A stretch of DNA of 64,000 bases. Origin: CAYLPJ01 sp964385465. GTDB taxonomy: Bacteria; Planctomycetota; Phycisphaerae; SM23-33. The DNA lies in NCBI GenBank assembly GCA_964385465.1, contig CAYLPJ010000031.1, forward strand, positions 1 through 64,000, in the 5' to 3' direction. This document shows positions 25,706 to 34,415 of the stretch, piece after piece. The translations under genes and the position numbers were made by a program. Every line of letters begins with the position of its first letter. Position 1 is the first letter of the stretch. The notes beneath the pieces are model-generated. The model saw only the letters and a list, made by a program, of their open reading frames with translations, was not told the DNA's origin and made no database searches.

Positions 25706-27700
25706 ATGGGCTACGTGCCACACGCAGCATGGCTGGCCGCGGGGCTGACAGCGGTATCGATCGTGACCGCCGCGACCGCGGCCGAGACGGTGACCAACTC
25801 GCTGGGGATGAAGCTCGTCCGCATCGAGCCGGGCACCTTCCGCATGGGCTCGGACGAGGGCGACTTCGACGAGAGGCCGGCGCACACGGTGCGGATCACC
25901 CGGCCGGTGCGGATGGCGACGACCGAGGTCACCAACGCCCAGTACGAGCAGTTCGACCCGAATCACCGGCGGCTCCGCGGCCGGGGCGGGTTCTCCAAGG
26001 CCGACGGCGAGGCGGTCGTGTGCGTTTCGTGGCACGACGCGGCGGCGTTCTGCCGTTGGCTGGCCGAGCGGGAGGGCAAGCCCTACCGCCTGCCCACCGA
26101 GGCCGAGTGGGAATACGCCTGCCGTGCGGGCACGACCGGGGCCTATCACACGGGCAAGACGCTGCCGAAGGCGTACCATCGCCACCAGCGCGACGGGTGG
26201 AACCACAAGCCGGTGGAGCTCCACGTCGGGCGCTCTCCCGCCAACCCGTGGGGTTTGTGCGACATGCACGGCAATGTCGAGGAATGGTGCCTCGACGGCT
26301 ACGGGCCGTACGAGGCGGGCGAGCAGACCGACCCCGTCGGCCGGGACGGAGCGGACTTCAAGGTCACCCGCGGCGGGGCGCACAACATGGACGTGCGGTA
26401 CCTCCGCAGCGCGAACCGCTCGGGCACGCTGGCGGCCGACAGGCACTGGCTGATCGGCTTCCGCGTGGTGCAGGCCCCCGAGCCGAAGGGCCGGCCCTTG
26501 CCGCCGCCCCCGCCCGCGCGGTGGGCCCGCGACGTGCGGCAGGCCCGCGGCGACTGGCCCGCGCCGGAGGGCTACGATCCAGACAAGCCATACTTCCGCG
26601 GCCCCACGCCGTTCGTACACATCCCCAAGGGCGCCGACGGGCCGCTCTACGCCCGCCACAACCACCAGCCGGCGATCACCGCCTGCCCCAACGGCGACCT
26701 GCTGGCGATCTGGTACTCCTGCCGGCGGGAGCGGACGCGGGAGCTGACCGTCGTGGCCTCGCGGCTGCGGCGCGGTGCCGGCGCGTGGGAGCCGGCCGAC
26801 GTCTTCTGGAACGCCCCCGATCGCAACGACCACGGCAGCGACATCTGGTGGGACGGCAAGGAGACGCTGTACCACTTCAACGGCCTGAGCACCGGCTACG
26901 GGTGGTCGCGGCTGGCGCTGGTGATGCGAACCAGCACGGACAACGGCGCGACGTGGTCGGCGGCGCGGATCCTCGGCCCCGAGCACGGGTTGCGGCACCA
27001 GGTGATCGCCGGGGCGCTGCGGACGTCGGCCGGGCGGATCATCGTCAAGTGCGACGCCCGCCGCGGGGGCAACGGCGGGACGGCGGTGCACCTCAGCGAC
27101 GACGGGGGCGAAACCTGGCGCGACCCCGGCAAGGGCGCCGACGAGCCGCGCTTCGTCGCGGAGGGCAAGGGCAGGTGGATCGCGGGCATCCACGCCGCGC
27201 TGGCCGAGGCGGCCGACGGGCGGCTGGTCGCCTTCGGGCGCGGGGACAACATCGCCGGGCAGATGCCCCGCAGCGAGTCCGCCGACGGCGGGCAGACGTG
27301 GACGTACCACGCCTCCGGCCTGGCGCCCATCGGCGGCGGCCAGCGGGCCCAGCTCCTGCGGCTGCGGGAAGGCCCGATGGTGCTGATCAGCTTCGACAAG
27401 GGCCAGACGATCCGCGACGCTGCCGGGCGCGAGCGGAAGATCACCGGCATGTACGCGGCGGTGAGCACCGACGGCGGGCGGACGTTCCCGGTCCGCCGGC
27501 CGGTCACGCCCGGGGGCAGGCCCCGGACCGTCGACGGCGGGGGCAACACGGGCAGGTTCCGCATGACCGCCACCGACGCCGAGCCGCGCGGCTACCTGGC
27601 CGTCACGCAGACGCCGGACGGCATCATCCACTTGATCACCAGCAAGCAGCACTACCGCTTCAACCTCGCCTGGCTGCGAACGCCGCTGCCGACGGAATGA
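25706..27700 (+). CDS. Secreted fusion of an FGE/SUMF1-like domain and a sialidase-like propeller
   Basis: 664 residues, ATG with GGGAG 6 nt upstream, signal peptide 1-26. Residues about 28-256 have the FGE-sulfatase (SUMF1) fold signature: NSLGMKLVRIEPGTFRMGS, then YRLPTEAEWEYACRAG and WGLCDMHGNVEEWCLDGYG. The segment that carries the active-site cysteine pair in true formylglycine-generating enzymes reads TRGGAHNMDVRYLRSANRSG and has no Cys, so catalysis on sulfatases is unlikely. After a proline-rich linker (about 258-272), residues 290-664 form a BNR-type sialidase-like propeller with repeats such as STDNGATWSAARI, LSDDGGETWRDPG and STDGGRTFPVRR. It is probably an extracellular glycan-binding or sialidase-like protein and runs 38 nt before the SGNH gene. 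Confidence 0.85.
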   Translation: MGYVPHAAWLAAGLTAVSIVTAATAAETVTNSLGMKLVRIEPGTFRMGSDEGDFDERPAHTVRITRPVRMATTEVTNAQYEQFDPNHRRLRGRGGFSKADGEAVVCVSWHDAAAFCRWLAEREGKPYRLPTEAEWEYACRAGTTGAYHTGKTLPKAYHRHQRDGWNHKPVELHVGRSPANPWGLCDMHGNVEEWCLDGYGPYEAGEQTDPVGRDGADFKVTRGGAHNMDVRYLRSANRSGTLAADRHWLIGFRVVQAPEPKGRPLPPPPPARWARDVRQARGDWPAPEGYDPDKPYFRGPTPFVHIPKGADGPLYARHNHQPAITACPNGDLLAIWYSCRRERTRELTVVASRLRRGAGAWEPADVFWNAPDRNDHGSDIWWDGKETLYHFNGLSTGYGWSRLALVMRTSTDNGATWSAARILGPEHGLRHQVIAGALRTSAGRIIVKCDARRGGNGGTAVHLSDDGGETWRDPGKGADEPRFVAEGKGRWIAGIHAALAEAADGRLVAFGRGDNIAGQMPRSESADGGQTWTYHASGLAPIGGGQRAQLLRLREGPMVLISFDKGQTIRDAAGRERKITGMYAAVSTDGGRTFPVRRPVTPGGRPRTVDGGGNTGRFRMTATDAEPRGYLAVTQTPDGIIHLITSKQHYRFNLAWLRTPLPTE

Positions 27701-27738
27701 CCGCCCCACCGATCCCGCGACGAGTTCAGGAGACCGCG

Positions 27739-29163
27739 ATGCCCATCAAGTATGCCCCCGTTTCCGTCCTGCCGCTGATGCTCCTTCTCGGGCTCACCCT
27801 CCGCGCCCACGCGGCCGAGACCGAGTACCCGCCGCCACCGCCAATGACCGACAAGGCCACGGTCGGCGAGAACTACCAGCGGACGATGCGGCTGCTGGAA
27901 TCCGCCTCGCCGACCTTCCACCCGGAGGTGCGGGTGCTGTTCTACGGCCAGTCGATCACAAACGGCCCGTGGGTGGACGCCGTGGCCGACGACCTCCGCA
28001 AACGCTATCCCCACGCCGACCTGGACATCCGCAACCGGTCGATCGGCGGCTTCGCCTCGCAGTTGCTCCACCGCACGGCCGAGCACGACGTCCACCCGTT
28101 CTACCCGGACCTGGTGGTCTTCCACGTCTTCGGTGCCCACACGTGCTACGAGACGCTCATCCGGGACATGCGCACCCGCACGGCCGCGGAGATCGCCATC
28201 TGGACCGATCACGTCGGCGCCCGCGAGAAACCCACCGCCGAGGGCAAGTACGTCGACAAGGGCTGGACGAAGTTCATGGCCGCGTTCCTGCCGAAGACGG
28301 CGAAGAAGTACGACTGCGGCTTCATCGAGATCCGCGAGCCGTGGAAACGGTACCTGCTGAGCAACAACCTGCCCTCCCGCGCGCTGCTGAAGGACGGCAT
28401 CCACCCGAACGCCCACGGCAACTACCTGCTGGCGCAGTTGATCCAGCGGGAGCTGATCCACAACCCCGACCTGCCCCTGGGGCCGTCGGAAGGGCTGGTC
28501 AAGACGTACGAGGTCGGCAAGGACGTGAACTGGGACGGGCGAAAGCTCGAGCTGGCGTTCGAGGGCAACCGCGTGGACCTGCTGCCGACGCCGACGCCCG
28601 CGAAGGACAAGGCCGCCGTGGCCGTGCGGATCGACGGGAAGAAGCCCTCGGAGTTCCCCGGCTGCTACGCCTACACCCGCCCGAGCAAGGCCCCGGGCAC
28701 GTGGGGCCCGGGCATCCTCCGCGTGACGTACAACGAACGCCCGCTCGTGGAGGACTGGACGGTCGAGGTCACCGAGTTCGACAAGGCCGCCAAGGTCTTC
28801 AAGTTCAAGGTCACCGGCTCGAAGACCGGCCCGGACGGCGAGGGCGTCAGCGACGAGGACTTCGTCTCGGACTCCGGGCGGGTGGTCATCAAGGCCCGCG
28901 TCAAGCCCAAGGCCGTCGACGAGCAGAGCGACTGGCGCTTCGCCGGGGACGTCCCGGTCGGCTACAAGATCCGCTGGAAGTCCGTCGCGGAGTTCCAGGA
29001 CCGCTACCAGCCGCCGGCGGTGACCGACGCGACCCGCGAACACGCCGCCACGGTGGCCCAGGACTTCCCCAACGGCAAGCACACGCTGACGCTGACGGCC
29101 GAGGGCGACGGCAAGACGGGGCTTTCCGCCATCCGCGTGTACCGCCCGCCGCTGACGGACTGA
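27739..29163 (+). CDS. Secreted SGNH/GDSL-like esterase
   Basis: 474 residues from the ATG at 27739 (AGGAG 7 nt upstream), signal peptide 1-25. Block I reads VLFYGQSITNG with candidate nucleophile Ser72; GQS replaces the usual GDS/GNS. IGGFASQ (103-109) corresponds to block II. The block III position has FGAHTCYE rather than GxND. KDGIHPNAHG supplies Asp219 and His222 of the catalytic dyad. The C-terminal half (about 245-470) is a separate beta-rich domain of unknown kind. A carbohydrate deacylase is a fair guess. It forms a two-gene unit with the upstream FGE-like/sialidase gene. Confidence 0.82.
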   Translation: MPIKYAPVSVLPLMLLLGLTLRAHAAETEYPPPPPMTDKATVGENYQRTMRLLESASPTFHPEVRVLFYGQSITNGPWVDAVADDLRKRYPHADLDIRNRSIGGFASQLLHRTAEHDVHPFYPDLVVFHVFGAHTCYETLIRDMRTRTAAEIAIWTDHVGAREKPTAEGKYVDKGWTKFMAAFLPKTAKKYDCGFIEIREPWKRYLLSNNLPSRALLKDGIHPNAHGNYLLAQLIQRELIHNPDLPLGPSEGLVKTYEVGKDVNWDGRKLELAFEGNRVDLLPTPTPAKDKAAVAVRIDGKKPSEFPGCYAYTRPSKAPGTWGPGILRVTYNERPLVEDWTVEVTEFDKAAKVFKFKVTGSKTGPDGEGVSDEDFVSDSGRVVIKARVKPKAVDEQSDWRFAGDVPVGYKIRWKSVAEFQDRYQPPAVTDATREHAATVAQDFPNGKHTLTLTAEGDGKTGLSAIRVYRPPLTD

Positions 29164-29219
29164 GCGCGTCGGCGAGCCCCGGCAGCCCCGGAGGGGGCCT
29201 GGAATCCCGCGAACACGGC

Positions 29220-29249
29220 CTGCCCTCGCGGCGTCGGAAGCGGTAAGAT
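29220..29249 (+). promoter_or_regulatory. Weak candidate promoter for the VWA/MoxR operon
   Basis: CTGCCC (29220-29225) and TAAGAT (29244-29249) are 18 nt apart and 25 nt before the GTG of the first operon gene. The layout resembles the better TTGCCC-18-TATACT promoter at 53747, but the match is modest. Confidence 0.3.
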
Positions 29250-29274
29250 CGGGCCCGACGCACCGGGTGGAGAC

Positions 29275-32271
29275 GTGCTTGCCGCCATGATCGCGACCTA
29301 CGGATTCCATTTCGAGCAGCCGTGGTGGCTGTTGGGCGCCCTGCTGGCCCTGCCGGCGGTGTGGCTGGCGCGGCGCAGCCTCCGCACCCTCGGCCCCATC
29401 CGCCGCGTCCTGGCCATGGGCCTCCGGGCGGCCGTCATCTCCCTGCTGGCCGCCATGCTCGCCAGGCCCACCCTCACCCGGACGCACGAGACCCTCACCG
29501 TCCTGGCCGTGGTGGACCGCAGCCAGTCCGTCCCGGGCGGCTACTGGCGGGAGCCGGACGCCAACGCCGGCCCCGACGGACCGGGCTCGGTGATCGCCTG
29601 GCTCCGCCGCGCCCTGGCCGACAAGCCCGCCGCCGACCGCCTGGCCGTCATCGACGTCGCCGAACGCGCCGACGTCACCCGCCTGCCCAGCACCGCCGCC
29701 GACGTGCCCAAGCGCTCGCTGGCCCTTCGCGGGCTCCAGAGCCGCCTGGCCGCCGGGGTGCAGCTCGCCCTGGCCGTCGCGCCGCCCAACAGCGCCGTCC
29801 GCATCCTGCTGATCAGCGACGGCAACGAGACCTCCGGGGACCTTCGGGCCGTGGCGCGCGTCGCGGCCGCCAACGGCATCCCCATCGACGTCCTGCCGCT
29901 TCGCTACCGCTACCAGCGGGAGGTGGTGTTCCGCCGGCTGGTCGCCCCCGGGCGGGCGCGGAGCGGCCAGACCGTCCCGGTGCGGTTCGTCCTCAGCAGC
30001 ACCCACGAGGCGGACGGGCAACTGATGCTCACGCTGAACGACCGCCCGGTGGACCTGGACCCCGCCAGCGACCTGGTCACCGCCGCGGTGCACCTCAAGC
30101 CGGGCACGAACGTCCACACCGTCTCCCTGCCGGTGGGCCTGGCGGGCGTGCACGACTTCGAGGCCCAGTTCATCCCTCACGGCGAGCGCGACGACCGGCT
30201 GGCCGAGAACAACACCGCCGCCACCGTCACGTTCGTCGCCGGGCCCGGGCACGTGCTGGTGGTCGCCTCCGACGACCGCGAGGCCGAGGGGCTGCTCGCC
30301 GCCCTGACCGCCGCGAACATCGACGCCCGGCTGACCCCCCCCGCCGCGTTCCCGCGGACCCTCACCGGCCTGCTGGACGCCGACGCGGTGGTGCTGGTCA
30401 ACACGTCCAATGACCTGTTCACCGCCGGGCAGCAGGAGATGCTCGTCCGCTACGTCGCCGACCTCGGCGGCGGGCTCGTGACCGTCGGCGGGCCCAACAG
30501 CTACGGAGCCGGCGGGTGGATCGGCTCGCCGGTGGCGAAGATCCTCCCGGTGGACCTCGATCCGCCGCAAGTCAAGCAGATGCCCCGCGGCGCGCTGGTG
30601 CTGGTCATCGACCGGTCCGGCTCGATGACCGGGCAGAAGCTTCACGCCAGCAAACGGGCCGCCGCCGCCGCCGTGACGGGCCTCAGCCGACTCGATCACG
30701 TCGGTGTGGTCGCCTTCGACTCGGCCGCTCACTGGCAGGTGCCCATGCAACTGGCGGGCAACAAGGACGCCATCCGCCGCGACATCGCCCGCCTGTCCAG
30801 CGGGGGCGGCACGGACGTGCACGCCGGCATGGTCGAGGCCGCCGAGGCCCTCGCCGGCCTCGGCGGGGCCGTCAAGCACGTCATCCTGCTGACCGACGGG
30901 CAAACCGCCGGCCCGGACTGCCGCCCGCTGGCCAGGAAGATGGCCGGCGACAGGATCACCGTCACTACCGTGGCCGTCGGACCCGGTGCCGACAGGCAAC
31001 TGCTCCACGCCATCGCCCGCACGACCGGCGGGCGGTTCTACCCGGTCGCCGACCCGCGAAACGTCCCGCGCATCTTCGTGAAGGAAGCGCAGGTCGTCCG
31101 CCGGTCGCTGATCGTCGAGGACCCCTTCCAGCCGAAGTTCGCCGGCGGCCCCGGCGAGGTCCTCGCAGGCCTCTCGGGCGTGCCCACACTCGACGGGCGC
31201 GTCCTCACCGGGGCGAAAGGCGGGCTCAACGAGATCCTTCTGGCCGGGCCCGAGGGCGAGCCGATCCTGGCCACCACCCGCGCCGGACTCGGGCGCGTGC
31301 TGTCGTTCACCAGCAGCGCCGACAGCCGATGGGCGGCGGCCTGGCTGGCCTGGGGAGGCTACGGGCGGTTCTGGGAGCAGGCCGTCCGCTGGGCCGCCCG
31401 CAGCGCCCAGCCCGCCGATTGCGAGATGTTCGCCGACGTCCAGGGCGACACCGTCACGCTGACCGTCGAGGCCGTCCGCGACGGCGGGGGCTTCGCCCGC
31501 TTCGCCGAGGTCACCGCGCAGGTGATCGACCCGGAGATGGACTCGACCGCCCTCCCGCTCCGCCAGGTCGCGCCGGGGCAGTACCGCGCGACCTTCCAGG
31601 CGCCCGCCGGCGGCAGCTACCTGGTGAACCTGCGATACCGCCCGGAGGGCAGCGGCGCCGGGGAGGCGAGCCTGGCCCAGACCGTCGTCAACGTGCCCTT
31701 CGCGCCGGAGTTCGAGGACCTCACAGACAACGCCGCACTGCTCGGCGACGTCGCCGAGACCACCGGCGGACGGGTGCTCGGCGACAGCCCGGACACCGAC
31801 GAGCTGTTCAGCCGCGCCGCCCTCGCGCCCCCGCGGGCGGCCATGCCGCTGACCACCCCCCTGCTGCTGGCCTGGATCGCGCTGTTCCTGCTGGACGTGG
31901 GCGTCCGGCGGATCGCGATCGACTTCGCCGCCGTCGCGCGGCGGATCGTCGGGCGGTTGAGGCTTCGGCAGGCGGGGGAGGAGGGGGGCACGCTGTCGGC
32001 CCTCAAGCAGCGGCGCGAGCGGGTGCGGCAGCGCCTCCGGGCCGAGGGCGGGCGGGACGCCCAGGCCCGCAGGCGGTACGAGGCAACCGGCCGGCCCGAC
32101 GCGGCGCTGCCCGCGGCGGACGTGCAGACCCCCGCGGCGGACAAGCGGGCCCCGGCGCCGGCCGAGCCTTCGACCCCGCCGACGGCGAAAGCCGAGGACA
32201 CCGACGAGACGCACGTCTCGCGGCTGCTGCGGGCGAAGCGGCGGGCGAAGATGGAAGACGACGAGACGTAG
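29275..32271 (+). CDS. Membrane VWA-domain protein with class-I glutamine-amidotransferase-like region
   Basis: 998 residues from GTG 29275 (GGTGG just upstream); an ATG at 29287 is the alternative. Two membrane helices lie at about 14-32 and 45-62. A first partial VWA-like domain follows (TVLAVVDRSQS to ILLISDGNE), then a beta-domain, a GATase-1-like segment (VLVVASDDREAEGLLAAL) and a full VWA domain with MIDAS DRSGSM (Asp446). A last helix sits at about 860-880, and the tail is charged and probably cytoplasmic. This architecture is common in planctomycetes next to MoxR and DUF58 genes. It heads a seven-gene operon and probably works as a metal-dependent membrane scaffold remodelled by the MoxR ATPase. 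Confidence 0.88.
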   Translation: MLAAMIATYGFHFEQPWWLLGALLALPAVWLARRSLRTLGPIRRVLAMGLRAAVISLLAAMLARPTLTRTHETLTVLAVVDRSQSVPGGYWREPDANAGPDGPGSVIAWLRRALADKPAADRLAVIDVAERADVTRLPSTAADVPKRSLALRGLQSRLAAGVQLALAVAPPNSAVRILLISDGNETSGDLRAVARVAAANGIPIDVLPLRYRYQREVVFRRLVAPGRARSGQTVPVRFVLSSTHEADGQLMLTLNDRPVDLDPASDLVTAAVHLKPGTNVHTVSLPVGLAGVHDFEAQFIPHGERDDRLAENNTAATVTFVAGPGHVLVVASDDREAEGLLAALTAANIDARLTPPAAFPRTLTGLLDADAVVLVNTSNDLFTAGQQEMLVRYVADLGGGLVTVGGPNSYGAGGWIGSPVAKILPVDLDPPQVKQMPRGALVLVIDRSGSMTGQKLHASKRAAAAAVTGLSRLDHVGVVAFDSAAHWQVPMQLAGNKDAIRRDIARLSSGGGTDVHAGMVEAAEALAGLGGAVKHVILLTDGQTAGPDCRPLARKMAGDRITVTTVAVGPGADRQLLHAIARTTGGRFYPVADPRNVPRIFVKEAQVVRRSLIVEDPFQPKFAGGPGEVLAGLSGVPTLDGRVLTGAKGGLNEILLAGPEGEPILATTRAGLGRVLSFTSSADSRWAAAWLAWGGYGRFWEQAVRWAARSAQPADCEMFADVQGDTVTLTVEAVRDGGGFARFAEVTAQVIDPEMDSTALPLRQVAPGQYRATFQAPAGGSYLVNLRYRPEGSGAGEASLAQTVVNVPFAPEFEDLTDNAALLGDVAETTGGRVLGDSPDTDELFSRAALAPPRAAMPLTTPLLLAWIALFLLDVGVRRIAIDFAAVARRIVGRLRLRQAGEEGGTLSALKQRRERVRQRLRAEGGRDAQARRRYEATGRPDAALPAADVQTPAADKRAPAPAEPSTPPTAKAEDTDETHVSRLLRAKRRAKMEDDET

Positions 32272-32328
32272 GAACGCACGACAAACGCCCCGCCGCGCCG
32301 CGGCGGCGGAAGAGCTGAGGAGAACGCC

Positions 32329-33348
32329 ATGGCGGACGAGCAGAACGTCGAAGAGCTGTGCCGCGACTTCCGCGGGAAGTTCCAGCGGCTTCGCGAAGAG
32401 GTGGGCAAGGTCATCGTCGGGCACGACGAGATCGTCGAGGACGTGCTGGTGGCGCTGTTCGCCGGCGGACACGTGCTGCTGGAGGGCGTGCCCGGGCTGG
32501 GCAAGACGCTGCTGGTCCGCACGCTCAGCGAGGCGCTCTCGCTGGAGTTCCGGCGGATCCAGTTCACGCCCGACCTGATGCCCGCGGACATCATCGGCAC
32601 GAACGTGGTCATGGAAGACCCCGCCAGCGGGCGGCGCGTCTTCGAGTTCCAGAAGGGGCCGATCTTCGCACAGATCATCCTCGCCGACGAGATCAACCGC
32701 GCCACCCCCAAGACCCAGTCCGCCATGCTCGAGGCCATGCAGGAGCACTCGATCACCAGCGGCGGGACCCTCTACCCGCTGACCGAGCCGTTCCTCGTGC
32801 TGGCCACCCAGAACCCCATCGAGCAGGAGGGCACCTACCCCCTGCCGGAGGCGCAGCTCGACCGGTTCTTCTTCAAGCTGCTGGTGGCCTACAGCAACCG
32901 GCGGGAGCTGGGCGAGATCCTCAACCGAACCACGGCCGGGCACACGCCCCACGCCGAGGCCGTGCTGACCGGCGAGGAGATCCTCGCCGCCCGCGAACTG
33001 GTGCACCGGGTGGCCATCGCCGAGCACGTGCAGGACTACGCCATCCGCCTGGTGCTGGCCACCCACCCCGGCGGCGAGTTCGCCCTCGACAGCGTCAACC
33101 GCTACCTGCGCTTCGGCGCCTCGCCCCGCGGCGTCCAGGCGATCGTCCTGGCGGCCAAGGTCCGCGCCATGCTCGACGAACGCTACCACGTGAGCTTCGC
33201 CGACCTCCAGCGCGCGGCCCTGCCGGCCATGAGGCACCGCATCCTGCTGAACTTCGAGGGCCAGGCCGAGGGCATCGACAACGACGACATCCTCCGTGAA
33301 ATCCTCGACGCCCTCCCGACGACCACCAAGGAGGTCCTCGAGGCCTGA
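32329..33348 (+). CDS. MoxR-family AAA+ ATPase
   Basis: 339 residues, ATG with GAGGAG 7 nt upstream. Walker A is GVPGLGKT (53-60) and Walker B IILADE (116-121), followed by the sensor-type INRATPKTQSAMLEAMQE stretch and the lid. Length and motifs are typical of MoxR ATPases (AAA_3 plus lid), which act as chaperones on VWA-domain partners. VWA/DUF58 proteins flank it on both sides, the usual genomic arrangement. Confidence 0.95.
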   Translation: MADEQNVEELCRDFRGKFQRLREEVGKVIVGHDEIVEDVLVALFAGGHVLLEGVPGLGKTLLVRTLSEALSLEFRRIQFTPDLMPADIIGTNVVMEDPASGRRVFEFQKGPIFAQIILADEINRATPKTQSAMLEAMQEHSITSGGTLYPLTEPFLVLATQNPIEQEGTYPLPEAQLDRFFFKLLVAYSNRRELGEILNRTTAGHTPHAEAVLTGEEILAARELVHRVAIAEHVQDYAIRLVLATHPGGEFALDSVNRYLRFGASPRGVQAIVLAAKVRAMLDERYHVSFADLQRAALPAMRHRILLNFEGQAEGIDNDDILREILDALPTTTKEVLEA

Positions 33349-33363
33349 CGGGACGGCAGGGAT

Positions 33364-33399
33364 GAACGCGGAAGAACACGGATACGCCAGGAACACAGA
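33364..33399. repeat. GAACACGGA-type direct repeats in the moxR-DUF58 spacer
   Basis: Three related units, GAACGCGGA (33364), GAACACGGA (33374) and GAACACAGA (33391), lie in the 138-bp spacer. Similar GAACACGGA phrases are dispersed between genes in several planctomycete-related genomes, from memory. The DUF58 start shows only a weak SD after it. Confidence 0.35.
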
Positions 33400-33486
33400 G
33401 ATCCAGCAGGGACGCATGGGATGCACGAGATGAAGCGAAGGGCCCCGGAACCCCCTGCATCCCGGCTGGCACGCTGCTGAGAGACC

Positions 33487-34392
33487 ATGGCTCGATCGAC
33501 GACATCCCGGCGGCTGACGGACCTGCTGGACGCGGAGTTCATGGCCCGGCTGGACGGGCTGGACTTCCTCAGCCGCAAGATCCTCCAGGGCAAGCTCCAG
33601 GGCGAGCGCCGCAGCAAGCGCCGCGGGCAGGGCGTGGAGTTCTCCGACCACCGCCCCTACGTCGTCGGCGACGACCTCCGCTTCGTCGACTGGAACATCT
33701 TCGGGAGGCTCGACCAGCTCTTCCTGAAGATCTTCCTCGTCGAGGAGGACCTGACGGTTCACATCGTCCTGGACGTCAGTGCCTCGGCCGCGACGGGCGA
33801 GCCGCCCAAGGAGCGGACGCTCAAGCGCCTCGCCGCGGCCCTGGCGTACGTCGGGCTGGTCAACAACAACCGCGTGTCGATCAGCACGTTCGCCGACGGC
33901 GTGACCGGCCGGCTCGGCGCCATGCGAGGCCGCGCATACCTCGGGCGGATGGCGGAGTTCCTTCTGTCGGCCGAGTGCGAAGGCCCCAGCCGCCTCGGGA
34001 AAGCCGCCCGCGAGATCACCGCCGCACGCACGGGCACGGGCGTGATGATCGTGCTCTCGGACTTCCTGTTCAAGGCCGGCTACGAGCAGGCCCTCCGCCG
34101 GCTGCTGAGCCGCAACTACGACCTCTACGCCATCCAGGTGCTCAGCCCGCAGGAGCTGGAGCCGGACCTCACCGGCGACCTGAAGCTCGTGGACGTCGAG
34201 GACCTCGACGAGGCGGAGATTACCGTCTCGGCCGCCCTGATGGACTACTACAAGCGCACGCTGGCCGCCTACTGCAACGAACTCCGCGAGTTCTGCCGCG
34301 CCCGCGGCGCGACCTACGCCCTGGCCAACGCCGCCGAGCCGGTCGAGCCGCTGATGCTCAACTACCTGCGCCGGCGCGGCCTGCTTCGATAG
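33487..34392 (+). CDS. DUF58 domain protein
   Basis: 301 residues, soluble. The DUF58 core GVEFSDHRPYVVGDDLRFVDW (about 50-70, with the conserved RxYxxGDDxRxIDW pattern) is followed by a VWA-like half with the metal-site-like DVSAS and VLSDFLF. It is the standard partner of MoxR ATPases. The 138-bp gap from moxR is the widest in the operon, but no promoter or terminator is evident there. It ends 23 nt before the BatA-like gene. Confidence 0.93.
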   Translation: MARSTTSRRLTDLLDAEFMARLDGLDFLSRKILQGKLQGERRSKRRGQGVEFSDHRPYVVGDDLRFVDWNIFGRLDQLFLKIFLVEEDLTVHIVLDVSASAATGEPPKERTLKRLAAALAYVGLVNNNRVSISTFADGVTGRLGAMRGRAYLGRMAEFLLSAECEGPSRLGKAAREITAARTGTGVMIVLSDFLFKAGYEQALRRLLSRNYDLYAIQVLSPQELEPDLTGDLKLVDVEDLDEAEITVSAALMDYYKRTLAAYCNELREFCRARGATYALANAAEPVEPLMLNYLRRRGLLR

Positions 34393-34415
34393 AGACCAAG
34401 GAGCCCCGACGACCC

